Below, in pieces: positions 20,276 to 30,738 of a stretch of 64,000 nucleotides of DNA. Every line of letters begins with the position of its first letter. Position 1 is the stretch's first letter. A model generated the notes under the pieces. It ran no database searches and had not been told where the DNA came from. It saw only the letters and a list, made by a program, of their open reading frames with translations. This DNA comes from Multifurca ochricompacta (Eukaryota > Basidiomycota > Agaricomycetes > Russulales > Russulaceae), in assembly GCA_022496185.1 (NCBI GenBank), contig WTXG01000210.1, forward strand, positions 1 to 64,000, read 5' to 3'. The position numbers and the translations under genes were made by a program.

Positions 20276-21616
20276 CTGACCCAAACCTGTTGATTTTGGT
20301 CTCATCTGACCAAATCACCCTCTTCCAGTCCTCCATAGTCCAATTTTGGTACTTCAAAGCAAAGGCTAAGTGCTTCTTGCAATGTACTGCAGGGAGTAGT
20401 GGCCTTTTCTTCTTTGTTACAGCCTTGAATGAATGTTGTTTAAGAACCCAGTTCACAGTTTGTGAGGAGACATGGTTGGGGATGATGGAATTGATGTGCT
20501 TTGTGGCCTGGACAGCATTGGCAACCTTTCCTGTAGTGATTTGTATCATGATAGCATGTTCAGAGGTAGCAGAGAGCTTGGAGGGATGACCAAAATGAGG
20601 TGACTGTGTCAAACAATCATGCTGCTGGTTATACTGACTGTGGTTAGTAGCAGTTAAGGCTAAAAGACAAGTTAGACTTCAGAGATGAAGAAAACTCTAT
20701 TACTATACTACTGACCTAAAAGACAAGTTAGCTACAGAGAGCAGTTAGTCAAAGGTATAAGTAGGAAGTAAAGTAGAAGGGACTTACACTTCAGAGATGA
20801 AGAAAACTCTGAAGTGTAAGAGATGAAACAGACACCCTTATATACCCCAAGGGATGGTCTGTGCACACTGGGAATAAGTCCACAAGTGCCAGACAATAAA
20901 CAAGAGGGATAAAGGCCACTGGCCAAAGAGATATCACATGCTTATTGTGCATTACTAAGTACATTACTAATCAGCTGAGTAAGGTGAGAAAGAAGTGTAA
21001 TTAAGATATCATAAAAAGTCTGAAACTCCGGAATCTAATCTAATCTAATCTACAGCTGAAGCGAACCTTAGATGCCTGAAGCATCTCCAGACACATCCTG
21101 TGTCAACAGACTGATGGTTGGGAAGGAGGGTTCTGAGTGTCTTAGGGACTTTGGACTTGCTGAGGCTGAGTCTGGAGGCAATAGTGTGAGTGGAATGACC
21201 TTCAGAGGCCAGAGAGAGCATGTTTTCTTTCTGAGCAGAGGAGGTGGGGTGCATTGGGAAATTATAATATTCTGAGAATGTTAACCATGGTTAAATAGCT
21301 CTATTCCAGGTCCCATCAATAGTAAGGTAACTATGGTAACCATATATTAAGGATTGGTTGCTGTACATTTGGTGGAGCATCAGATTCTGATATTTCTGAT
21401 ACCCACTCACAAAACTGAGTCAATGAGTCCCCAATTTGAAATGGGCATAGCTCCACAGGTTTTGATCAGAATTACATAATCATTGTTGCATTAAATAGCC
21501 CTTATCATGTACCTTTTATGGTCTACCAAGACTTTGTTTATATTTGTTTTGGCTGATGCAATATTCAACAAACAGTGCAAAAGTGAAAAACATTGACTCA
21601 GTTTTGTGAGGCACTG
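20276..21616 (-). mobile_element. Tc1/mariner element, minus strand, truncated, with solo LTR inside
   Basis: Transposase pieces on the minus strand: the N-terminal DNA-binding region (SSAQKENMLSLASEGHSTHT ... KTLRTLLPNHQS, 21254-21109) and, after the LTR, HPSKLSATSEHAIM ... WTMEDWKRVIWSDETKINRF (20602-20280), which includes the first catalytic Asp (WSDE). The C-terminal half is missing at the 20275 junction. The right terminus ...CTCAGTTTTGTGAGGCACTG at 21616 is the terminal inverted repeat, followed by TA, and the next sequence is a copia LTR broken at its TATATAA box. Confidence 0.82.
20607..21108 (-). repeat. Solo copia LTR, type 1, with TSD GACTG
   Basis: 502 bp with TGTCAAACAATCATG and TGTGTCAACA ends, flanked on both sides by GACTG (20602-20606 and 21109-21113). 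Removing it rejoins the Tc1 transposase frame. It arose by LTR-LTR recombination of a full copia element. Confidence 0.92.
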
Positions 21617-21852
21617 TATAAGGGTGTCTGTTTTCTCCCTTACACTTCAGAGTTTCTTCTACCTCTGAAGCGTAAGTTCCTTTTACTTTACTCTCTTCAC
21701 TACCTTAAGACTAACTCTGTATATAGAACTTGTCTTTGTCTAGGTGTGTAGTATAGTAAATAGAGTTTCTTCTACCTCTGAAGCAACTTGTCTTTGTCTA
21801 GCCTTACATGCTAACCACACAGTCAGTCACTGTGCATCATGACTGTTTAATA
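21617..21852 (+). repeat. 3' half of a type 1 copia LTR
   Basis: Starts at the TA of the LTR's own TATATAAGGGTGTCTG box, where the Tc1 element to the left inserted, and ends ...CATGACTGTTTAATA (terminal CA degraded to TA). It keeps both copies of the TTCTTCTACCTCTGAAG repeat. Downstream is Tc1 C-terminal sequence, so this LTR had earlier inserted into another Tc1 copy. Confidence 0.8.
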
Positions 21853-22198
21853 CTTCAGATCCACCCAGAGGTGTCCAATGGGGCTAATATTTCAAGGGAT
21901 TGGGCTATCAATACCAGGCTTCAATATTCCTGTCTTAAAACTGCTGGCTTGCCTTCTTGGAATTGTGTTTTGGGTCATTGTCCTGCTGAAACATGCTTTC
22001 ACCCTCCACCATTTCCAACTTTTCAAACCTTTCCACCACTCCACCATCCAAAATATCACAGTACTGGCATGGATTCATGATCTCCTAAACCCCTGTAAGC
22101 ATTCCTAGTCCATTTCACCCCATACAAGACCAATGCCATAAGTTCTTCCTCCTCCTTGCTTGACTGTTGGAGTGGTGGTTCTGTCAGAGAGTGGTTAC
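21853..22198 (-). pseudogene. Tc1 transposase C-terminal fragment (minus strand)
   Basis: The minus-strand frames contain TTTPTVKQGGGRTYG, QYCDILDGGVVERF, ESMFQQDNDPKHNSKKA (second catalytic Asp in QQDND) and PIGHLWVDLK. The Glu normally found in this last motif (PIEHLW) is Gly here and in the copy at 29340-30430. At 22198 it abuts plus-strand Tc1 sequence, a second head-to-head junction. Confidence 0.8.
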
Positions 22199-22405
22199 CA
22201 TGAAAATTGGACAGTGGATGACTGGAAAAGGATCTTAATGAATGCAGCCTGAGGTTAGATAATCCAAACTACCTAGAATGGTAGTTATAATTCAGTTATG
22301 TTGGTCAGAACTGTATATTAATTAGTCTTTACCTAGAATGGTAGTTATAACTAGTGTGCATTAGCTACATAGGTAAAGATAAGATAACAGAATACTCACT
22401 TCAGT
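22199..22405 (+). other. Short Tc1 remnant and unassigned sequence before the hAT element
   Basis: 22211-22245 encodes ENWTVDDWKRI, the same Tc1 segment as WTMEDWKRV elsewhere. The rest is AT-rich with a repeated block ACCTAGAATGGTAGTTATAA (about 22271 and 22331). The last eight bases, ACTTCAGT (22398-22405), are the left hAT target-site duplication. Confidence 0.6.
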
Positions 22406-22474
22406 TAGTGAATAGCAGGGGTAACCCCCAGGTATCTTCATTGGTACCCATACCCATACCTGTACCTGTCACTA

Positions 22475-23025
22475 TTAGGGATCAGCAAGGGTTTTCATAC
22501 CCATGCAGGTAAGTGCTGTGGGTTTTGACAGGTACAGGTATGGGTATACAACTCCCAACCCGCCAGAAACCCATACCCATGCAGCAGGTTTGGCAGGTAT
22601 AAGTGGCCATCAGTCATTGACAAGATCAGCAGAAATTTAATGATAAAATACATTTGTAGCAAAATAATGACAATATTTTATTTGATGTATGCTACAGGGT
22701 TTTTGTAAATATGTTCTAGTGTTATCCTATGAAATATCAAAGCAGATCAATGGTGTGATGTAAAATAAAAGTGTTATCAGTGATCCACTCTCTTGAAAAT
22801 CCTGATGCAACTGTTTTATTAACGTGTGATCAATTCTGCCGGTCTGGCACTATCTAAAATACACTCTAGACTACTTTAGACTATTCTATAATCTAATTAT
22901 CAAATTAGTTTACTGAAACAAGGCCTGCATGTATCTACAGGCTGCATAGGGCAGCGACTACATTGGACCAGCATATTGGTCTGATCTCCTTCCTATTAAG
23001 GAAGGTTGACTTAACAATCGCGGCA
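22475..23025 (+). repeat. hAT left subterminal region with the module shared with the gypsy A LTR
   Basis: Contains GTACAGGTATGGGTA-type short repeats near the end, then (about 22687-23015) a segment closely similar to the U3 part of the gypsy A LTR (GCTACAGGG...AAATATG, CATAGGGCAGCGACTAC, and so on). The same module is present in 44597-45104, 45105-45645 and 47326-47860. Confidence 0.75.
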
Positions 23026-23340
23026 CATCTTATTTACTAACACGCGATCCTTTCCGCTGGTCTGGCACTGTTTATAATCCATACAAAATTATTTTAGACT
23101 ACTTTATAATCAGATTATTAATTTATTTTACTCAAACAGGGCCCACGTGTATCTATCAGTGTCCATTTCTGCATAGGGCAGCGACTATCTCGCATCATGT
23201 GGACCGGGTCAGAGCGGTCCAGACTCCCTTCTATCTAAGAAGGGTTGACTTTACAAGACACACAAGACACACGTGTTATGCAATCATGTGACACCCTCTG
23301 GGTGGCTCTCAAGTGGTCCGGGATGCCAGAAATGCGCACA
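23026..23340 (-). repeat. Partial gypsy A-type LTR
   Basis: Matches gypsy A LTR positions about 4794-5096 (ACATCTTATTTACTAACACG ... GTGGTCCGGGATGCCAGAAA), including the segment specific to the LTR and not shared with hAT. It directly follows the hAT copy of the same module. Both ends are abrupt; no TSD seen. Confidence 0.7.
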
Positions 23341-24227
23341 ATAAGATATAGTTCAGTTCTTGTGGTCAAAATGGAAGTGAACACATACAAAGTAGCAACC
23401 TTTTATACTACATAAAAGCATGACAATAATTACAGTAAATAGTCCTATTTGCTTGTGACAAGATGTGTTAAGGAATGTGTTGCATGTGCAATGTGGAATT
23501 GTCTCTAAATCAGTTAATGGATGCACTTTAGATTATCTTATCACAATCATTAGATCGACTCCACCCAGGTGTCCAGCTGTTTAGTCCTGAACTATCAGGT
23601 CGCTACCAGCTTGTCTCAACAATTTGTGGACACTGTGTCAGTAGATAGAACAATATAAAGTTGCAAGGACAGTCTAAAAGTAGTCTATAATGTATTCTAG
23701 AAGGTGCCAGACCATGTAAATAGACTGCGCATGATCACATATGTGTCCATAACTGATTGTTGTCTCATTTTGCATTGGACATATTATCTGATCTGGCACT
23801 TTGTAGGATAGTAGTAATAGGCATATTATTGCTGTATAAGCAGAACTAAACATCTCTGACTACCTCAAGCCTTATGCATGCATCAACCTCCATTCTGCGC
23901 AGTTATCTTACAGGCCTTTTCATTGTCATCTACCTATAGCAACACATGGCATCTTATCTTATATTTCCTAACCAACATCTATACTTTTTTTTCTGGGTCT
24001 GGGTGTAAAACAACCCCATTTCTCAAATTTAGACTTTTACAAACCAACATTCTCAAATTTAGACTTTCTGAGTATATTGTTTCAAAATGTCCCCCTCCAG
24101 CTCTAGCAAAGCCGCTCCCAATTTACGTCCTTCGAGCTCTCACAAATGAAAGCAGACTACATGCATCCTAGAGAATGCTGATCCACTGCTAACATAGAAT
24201 AAGAAAGCAAAGAAGTCACCACATTCA
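23341..24227. other. Unassigned AT-rich sequence in the hAT region
   Basis: No credible gene; short frames only. Probably hAT 5' non-coding sequence, as it lies between the subterminal repeats and the transposase start. Confidence 0.5.
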
Positions 24228-27141
24228 TTGACAAACCCAAGCCAAGCACTGCTCCCTACTAAGGATACAAGTGCTGGTAGTTTTGGAAGCTGGCAGGCCT
24301 CCAATGACATTGAAGACATTGAAGATGAAGATGATCTTGTCAAAGGCCAAATAATAGAGGCTGCTGATGGAAGTGACAATGATGACAACAATCCTAGTGG
24401 TTCTAGCATCATAGTGATTGATGATGATGAACCTGAGGAGTCTGCAGAAGATGAACTAAGTCAGTCATTTCCCACACAATGTCACTGTCTTTTCTAAAAT
24501 GTGTGTAGAGAGACTTTCGAAATATTGGAACTCACCAATCTATGCCTTTTTCAAACCATATCCCCGCATTGATCACATTGATGGCTGTCAAGCTCATGTC
24601 TTTGAGTGTAATGCAAAGCACTGCAAAGGGAAAGGTCAGCATTACTGGCACATCCAACATTACCTGGATACAGGGGATGCCAAATCAACAAGCAACTTGA
24701 GGCATCATGCCAAACTCTGTTGGAGCAAGGAGATTATAGAGACCATGGACCAGAGTAAGGATGTCCATGCTGCACGAGAGGCCATGGAAACACTACATTG
24801 AAAAATGGGTCAATTACTGCAATGTTTGAGAGGACTAACTTCAATAAAGTAACTTACTCTTATTGGCAACATACCAAGACAGAATCATGGTATGTCACCA
24901 CCAATAGAGAGCTGCGACCATACTGAGATTGTTCTTGACTGTGGCAGCACAGAGATTGTTCGATGGGTTTCGGAAAGTGTTTGACCCTTTAACATTGTCA
25001 AGGATCGGGGGTTTCAGTCACTGATGAAAACTGGGAGGCCTGAATGCTACATACCTTCACCTTTCACTGTGTCCCGCGATGTCAAGAATGTCTTCATTCG
25101 GTGTCGCCAGAGGATTGCATTGATGCTACAGGTGTGTGAATGTGATGTCTATATCAGAGCTGAAATGTTGACTTACACTTTACAGGAATACAATGGCACC
25201 TTGAACTTTGCGACAGATGCTTGGATGTCGCCTAACCACAAGGCTTATGTTGCTGTTACGGTCCACTTTGAGTGGGATGGTGTCCCTGTTGCCATGCTTC
25301 TCGATCTTGTTGAGGTGGCCATGTCACATTCAGGATTGAACCTTGCTGCCACATTTGCAAAGATCCTTGATGATTTTGGTATTGCTGATAAGGTCAGTAT
25401 CCAAACAAGTGATGAGGAATATATAAACTTAACACATTCCCATAGATCCTAAGCATCACTTGTGACAATGCAACCAATAATGACAGAATGGTTGATGAAC
25501 TAAAAACCCTCCTTGCCAAATTCACTGGCCCAGCAAGTCGAACATGTTGCTTTGCACACATCATCAACCTGATTGCTAAGACTGTCATTCGACAATTTGA
25601 CATTCCACAGGCACAAGATGGTGAGATCATTGACAAGGCAATGATCGCATTACGCACACTAGCAGGAGATCTTGATGTTGAGGAAGTATTGACCCAGGCA
25701 GATGGTGGTGATGATGATGATGATGATGACAATGAAGATGGTGAAGGATGGGTGGATGAGTGCCAAGGGATGTTGGAGCTGGAGTTGGACGATCTTGATG
25801 GTGATGTACAACCAGTGTGAACAATGTTGGTGAAGGTGCATCCAGTTGGCGCTAATGCTGTAGATCTCTGACTAAGCACCCATGCTAGATCCACAAGATA
25901 GTGTTTGCATCAAAAACTCATCAATGCTCATCCTCCCAAAATGGGTTTCCACTCTCAAAGACCTCAATCTCATTGTTGTATGATGCCCCGGACATGTCCA
26001 CCCAATGGAACTCGACATATGACATGCTGAACTTTGCTGTGACATATTCTGAAGCACTGGACATTATCACTGGTGACCAGGAGATGAAGCTGAGGCAGTA
26101 TGAGATGGACGCGAATGAATGGGAGATAGCTTGTCAGCTGTGCCAGGTTCTAAAGGTGAGTTTTCATACCTTGTTTGATTCTTTTACTCATTCTGTCCAG
26201 ATCTTCAAGGACATGACACTCTTTTTCTCCCGTGATGGCATCCCAAGCATTGCAATGGTCATTCCTGCCATGGACCACATTGATGAGGTTCTTGCCACCA
26301 ATGCACTCAATCCATGATATCCCTTGTCTATTCAAGCTGCACTTACAATGGCAAAGAAAACCCTTAACCAGTACTACAGCAAAACGATCTTTCTGAGGTT
26401 TATAGGATTGCTATGGGTATGTACTTGCATTTCTACCACATTATGCATTCAGCCAATCATTTCCCTAGTTCTCCACCCTTGACACAAGCTAGAGTACTTC
26501 AGAAATGCTGGCTGGACAGAAGAGTGGATCACAACATCACTGAAAATCGTTTGAGACTGATTTGAGGGCACCTACAAAGTTGCTACAGTAGACAAAGATA
26601 AAGAGATGTTTGAAGAAGTAAGTACTAATAATTTTACCTTGTGATCCAAGTATTAACATTAACATTGAATCCATAGGCCAGAGGATTGCCCTCAAGAAGT
26701 GTTTGATGATCTTCCTGTGTTTGCTGCACCCAAACCCTCAAATCTACAAGACGAGCTGGAGCGCTTCCTCAGCACAGACCCAGAGTATGTAAAGGATGCT
26801 CTTGCTTGGTGGTATGAGCATGACTCATGTACCCACGGCTTTCTCAATGGCAATGGATTATCTCACAATACCAGGTAAGTAATGAAATTGTTATAAGAGT
26901 TTTTGGGTCTACTAATACACATATTTCAGCAACATCTGTGAATGTGAGCGGGTTTTCAGCACAGGCCATGTTCTTTTGTCACATCTCTGCTCTCACCTCT
27001 CAGTTCAGTCAACTGAGCTTTGATGATGGTTGGGGAATGGAGCAAGCTGGGATATGTAAAGAATAGTGATGTGAAAGCCGCAACTATTCTCCCAGAGGTT
27101 GAGGGAGAGGAGGAGCTTGAGGAAGATTGGGATTTGATTTG
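24228..27141 (+). pseudogene. hAT transposase pseudogene (BED finger, catalytic core, hATC)
   Basis: A multi-exon hAT-type transposase with decayed frames. Order: an acidic N-terminus (24228-24460, DDEPEESAEDEL); a BED-like finger (YAFFKPYP ... HVFECNAKHCKGKG ... STSNLRHHAKLCW); the first catalytic region TLNFATDAWMSPNH (about 25198-25240); TCDNATNND (about 25461) with CCFAHIINLIAK; STQWNSTYDMLN (about 26001), IFKDMTLFFS and AALTMAKKTLNQYYS; and the C-terminal dimerisation domain (CERVFSTGHVLLSH, about 26935 onward). Likely introns with GT...AG ends include 25132-25189, about 25397-25453, 26156-26200 and 26875-26928. Stops at 24799-24801, between 24900 and 25020, and after 26990 show it is dead. 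Confidence 0.85.
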
Positions 27142-28529
27142 ACTGGCATTATTTACTAGTATAATCAGTAACTACTTATACTTATCATATGGAAAAAGTG
27201 GGTGAGAAGGTACTGGTGTTAGTCCAGTATAATGTAGGCTGGATTTGCAGTTGGCAATAGCATGAAGATTGACTTGTAGAGCAGAGCGAGCATGAATAAG
27301 AGTAAATTCAATTTGAGATCTGAGTCAATGCAGACAGTTGGATGGAAGGGAATCAAACTGGATAATTGATTCAAAGTTATGGTCATTGTACACTACAAGT
27401 CATTCAGAATGAAATGCAAGGCAAAGGGGTGCACACATGAAAGAAGTGGAACTGTATGCCAAAAATGCAGAACAGTTGCGCAATCTTATCTCCTCGGGTC
27501 TGGTCAGGCCAGTTATCCAAAATGCGCAGAAATGCACAGAACAGTCATGCTTGTATGAAATGTGTTGAACCAAGATACTGGTACAGAGGTTCCAAGATAG
27601 CAGTCCAACATGATTGTGATCATGCATAGATAACACAAGTAATGAGATCAAAAATGCATTCACAAATTAATTAGATACTTAGGATATACATCTAAGATCT
27701 GACATATGATCAAATCACATCATTAAACAAGATAATGAGATAATGTGTTTGCTTAATCTAGTAGCTGATATAGTACATAGAATGTATATAAACACTGTAT
27801 AACTACTGTAATAAAGTAGTTGCTATCACTCTATTGAAAGCATCTAAGCCTCACAGCTAACAAGGTGAGATAAGATAGTAGTAAAGTAGTATCTAAAGTA
27901 CAAGCCTGTGCCATGCCTGTTCCACAAAATGAAATAAAATAAGAATGTAAATAAAGAATCAAATTAATCTTCTGAACATAATCAGCAATTATTGAGGGAT
28001 CCTGAGTAGCCACAAATGAACACATTGTATCCAAGTGTGTATCTCCCAGACCAGGATGGTCCAGGCCAATTGTCCAAAATGCATGATGCAACCAAAGAAC
28101 TTGCACATGTTTCATTTTATGGGTAACCTGGGTATCAAAACAAATATCCAGGGGTTACCCCTGCCAATCACTATGCATTTGTCAATTATTTTTGCACTCT
28201 GTGTGGTTATCTGACAGGCTTTTCATTCAATGTTCTATTACATCCTATCTAATCATCTCTGTATATTGGGGTGGATTTTAGTTGTGCTTGTATAAAATTG
28301 AGACCAGAATAATAAAATAAAAATGGAATAATGAATTATCTTAATCTTCTGAGCATAAAACAAGAGTCATTGAGGGATCTTAAGCAGCCATAAATGAATG
28401 CATTGTGTATCTCCTTGGTCTGGGATGGCCCAGGCCAGATATCCGAAATGCATGATGCAAGTAAAGAACTTGCATGCATTTAACACAGGCAACCCGTAGG
28501 TGACCCGCAGGTAACCCATGGGTTACCCG
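27142..28529. other. hAT 3' non-coding region
   Basis: AT-rich, without a credible gene. It is similar to other hAT copies: 27557-27780 resembles 43550-43735, and 27900-28500 resembles 45640-46135 and 47870-48480. It ends with GTAACCC/GGGTTACCC palindromic repeats, where the solo LTR is inserted. Confidence 0.6.
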
Positions 28530-29041
28530 TGTTGAACACAGGATGTGTTCGGTGATGCTTCAGGCATCAGGAGATTAGATTAGCTACTACAGGATTAGAT
28601 TAGATATTGGAATTTTGGACTCTTTACAATATCATTATTACTTTCTTTCTCGCGTTCTGCAGTAGCTGACTGATGTACCTTAGTAATGATGTAAAAGCAT
28701 GTGATTCCTTACTGGCCAATGGCCTTTATCCCTCTTGTTTATTGTCCGGCACTTGTGGACTTATTCCCAGTGTGCACAGACCATTTCCCTTGGCCCCTAT
28801 GGGTATATAAGGGTGTCTGTTTTGTCTCTTTCACTTCAGAGTTCTTCTAACCTCTGAAGTGTAAGTTCCTTTTTACTTTACTCTCTCACTACCTGTAGAC
28901 TAACCTATTATATTAGACTTGTCTTTATCTAGGTGTGTAGATAGTAATATAGAGTTCTTCTAACCTCTGAAGTACTTGTCTTTATCTAGCTTAACCTGCT
29001 AACTTTACAGTCAGTATGCTGCACCTCATGCCTGTTCAACA
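28530..29041 (+). repeat. Solo copia LTR, type 2, inside the hAT 3' end
   Basis: TGTTGAACACAGG...CCTGTTCAACA with TATATAAGGG near 28804. It sits between GGGTTACCCG and GATACCTGGG. Compared with the intact hAT end at 48466-48530, about 60 bp of host sequence are missing and no TSD is visible, so insertion or recombination was accompanied by a deletion. Confidence 0.85.
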
Positions 29042-29149
29042 GATACCTGGGGGTTACCCCTGCTATTCACTACCCATACCTGTACCCATCAAAACCCATG
29101 GCACTTACCTGCGCAGGTATGAAAACCCTTGTTGATCCCTAACTTCAGT

Positions 29150-29339
29150 TATGTTGGTCAGAACTGAAGTGAACTGTACAGTAAAAGCATCCTTTAAATA
29201 CTGTAAACAAGTGTGCTTATAGTAACCAAGATAGAGAAGGATTGTGTCTAATCAAGTAAGGTATCAAACTATTCACAGGAAGGTGAAATGCAGTCTGCAT
29301 GCTACTGCACAACACACAACTCACTTGTTAGTACCACAC
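29150..29339. other. Unassigned sequence between hAT and Tc1
   Basis: No gene, repeat or RNA recognised. Confidence 0.5.
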
Positions 29340-29466
29340 ACTTAGTGATTGATCTGACCTGGCCATATTGATCCATTTCCAACAGATCTTGTGGCCAGGT
29401 GAGACTATAATGAACAGAATTGGTTCAGACAGAAGGAGCTACACTTGGAAAAATAAGGGAGAACCA

Positions 29467-29689
29467 TGTTGGCTAAACACACACCCCAATCAAGGGACCT
29501 TACACAGGACCCTGACCCACACACTAGAAAAGAAATGGCCATGTTGGGGATTGAACCCAAGACCTCTGGACAAGCCAGGTCCAGTGCTCTAAACCACTGA
29601 GCTACACAGCCTAGGTTCAAAGTGGTACACAACCTCATATACCAAGGTCATGTCAGAGTTGCACTGTGTGGCACCTGACTGTGTCAACA
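29467..29689 (-). mobile_element. 223-bp insertion with tRNA-like core (SINE- or TRIM-like)
   Basis: It interrupts the Tc1 frame between GEP and SDRTTT and is flanked by AACCA (29462-29466 and 29690-29694). Its ends are TGTTGGC...GTCAACA. The minus strand contains a complete tRNA-like cloverleaf. Small LTR-type (TRIM) origin is suggested by the TG...CA ends and 5-bp TSD; SINE origin by the A and B boxes. Confidence 0.7.
29537..29611 (-). tRNA. tRNA-like sequence (anticodon would read GGC, Ala), probably part of a repeat
   Basis: 75 nt fold as a tRNA: acceptor GGCTGTG/CATGGCC (seven pairs with two G-T), D arm GCTC/GAGC with A-box TAGCTCAGTGG, anticodon stem TGGAC/GTCCA extended by one C-G pair, loop CTGGCTT, and T arm TTGGG/CCCAA with loop TTCAATC (B box GGTTCAATCC). 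TTTCTTTT follows the 3' end as a possible pol III stop. The six-pair anticodon stem and its position inside a TSD-flanked insertion make a functional tRNA gene doubtful. Confidence 0.55.
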
Positions 29690-30432
29690 AACCACCCTCT
29701 GACAGAACCACCACTCCAACAGTCAAGCATGGAGGAGGAAGAACTTATGGTATGGGGCTTGTATGGGGTGAAATGGACTAGGAATGCTTACAGGGGTTCA
29801 GGGGATCATGAATCCATGCCAGTACTATGATATTTTGGATGGTGGAGTAGTGGAAAGGTTTGAAAAGTTGGAAACAGTGGATGGTGAAAGCATGTTTCAG
29901 CAGGATAATGACCCAAAACACAATTCCAAGAAGGCAAACCAGTGGTTTAAAGACAAGAATATTGAAGCCTGGTATGGACAGCCCAATCCCTTGAAATATT
30001 AGCCCCATTGGACACCTCTGGGTGGATCTGAAGAAGGTTCTTAACCATTCAAGGGGATACCTGGGTTGCAGGGGAGGGTGGTGGAGGAGTGGAATAAAAA
30101 TGCACCAGAATGATGGCAAAAGGTTATAGAAAGGATGACTAAAAGGATTCAAGCAGTTAGCAAGGCAAAAAGGGGTGAAATAAAGCAGTAATTGGGCAGA
30201 TAGTGGATTAAAAAGGCAGCTCAAAAAACTGTCCACATGATGAAGCAGATTGAATGGTTGATATCTTGATCACTTCTTCATAGATTCTTATGAACCAAGG
30301 TCCATTGGAAAGCCCTGAATCTAGGCTACATTTCATATACTCACACCTTGGCTTCATTCCCTTTGGTTACTTTGTAATATATGCATTTGTACAAAAGTTC
30401 AAAACATGTGGACAGTTTTTTGAGCCACTGTA

Positions 30433-30738
30433 TGACTCAATGTGAAGGAATTTCCAACGAGAGAGACATCCAAACAGAACGGGAAAATGGCCCGGCAGAG
30501 CACCCATAATCCGAAGATGCAAGTGTTAATCAACGTTGTCAGAGTCTCTCAGATTCTCCAGCCAGAACAAAGGTATCAGTTATTTTTATTAAACAAAGCT
30601 GTCTGTATACTCTGGCCCGGAAATGAAGGGACAGCCAGTGCCTGAGCTATCCTTACAACAATGATCCTGTAAAGATATATACATACAAAGTAGTTCTATT
30701 AATTTTAGAATGACCTTGAAAAGATGCCACTTGTAACT
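30433..30738 (-). other. 3' flank of the NLR gene
   Basis: No coding potential. It probably holds the 3' UTR and polyadenylation signals of the minus-strand NLR gene. Confidence 0.45.

Larger units (their letters stand above)
22406..29141. mobile_element. Composite hAT element region with 8-bp TSD
   Basis: Outer ends TAGTGAATAGCAGGGG (22406) and CTTGTTGATCCCTA (29141) are flanked by ACTTCAGT on both sides (22398-22405 and 29142-29149), the 8-bp duplication typical of hAT transposons. A second pair of hAT ends lies inside: TAGGGATCAGCAAGGG at 22475 and GGGGTTACCCCTGCTATTCA up to about 29071. This looks like one hAT element inserted into another in the opposite orientation. The core holds a decayed transposase gene, a gypsy-type LTR fragment and a solo copia LTR. 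Confidence 0.8.
29340..30430 (+). pseudogene. Tc1/mariner transposase pseudogene (C-terminal two thirds)
   Basis: Plus-strand frames: PGETIMNRIGSDRRSYTWKN, a 223-bp insertion, then SDRTTTPTVKHGGGRTYGMG, QYYDILDGGVVERFEKLETV, ESMFQQDNDPKHNSKKANQW and, after a stop and frame change, PIGHLWVDLKKVLNH. The third catalytic residue of the D,D34E triad is Gly (GGA at 30010-30012), as in the 21853 copy. The right terminus CAGTTTTTTGAGCCACTG ends at 30430 followed by TA. In the insertion-free state it would bind its inverted repeats and cut and paste the element. It is inactive. Confidence 0.85.

Noticed and set aside
24228..24497. Independent small acidic host protein
   Set aside because: Followed by a plausible donor site and the BED finger, so better explained as the transposase N-terminus.
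25394..25894. Minus-strand Ser/His-rich frame within the hAT transposase
   Set aside because: Antisense of the acidic Asp/Glu repeat region of the transposase.
28525..29046. Clean target-site duplication around the solo LTR at 28530
   Set aside because: Flanks ACCCG and GATAC differ, and about 60 bp of hAT sequence are missing.
29537..29611. Functional host tRNA-Ala gene
   Set aside because: Anticodon stem has an extra pair, and the sequence lies inside a TSD-flanked insertion in a dead transposon; kept only as tRNA-like.
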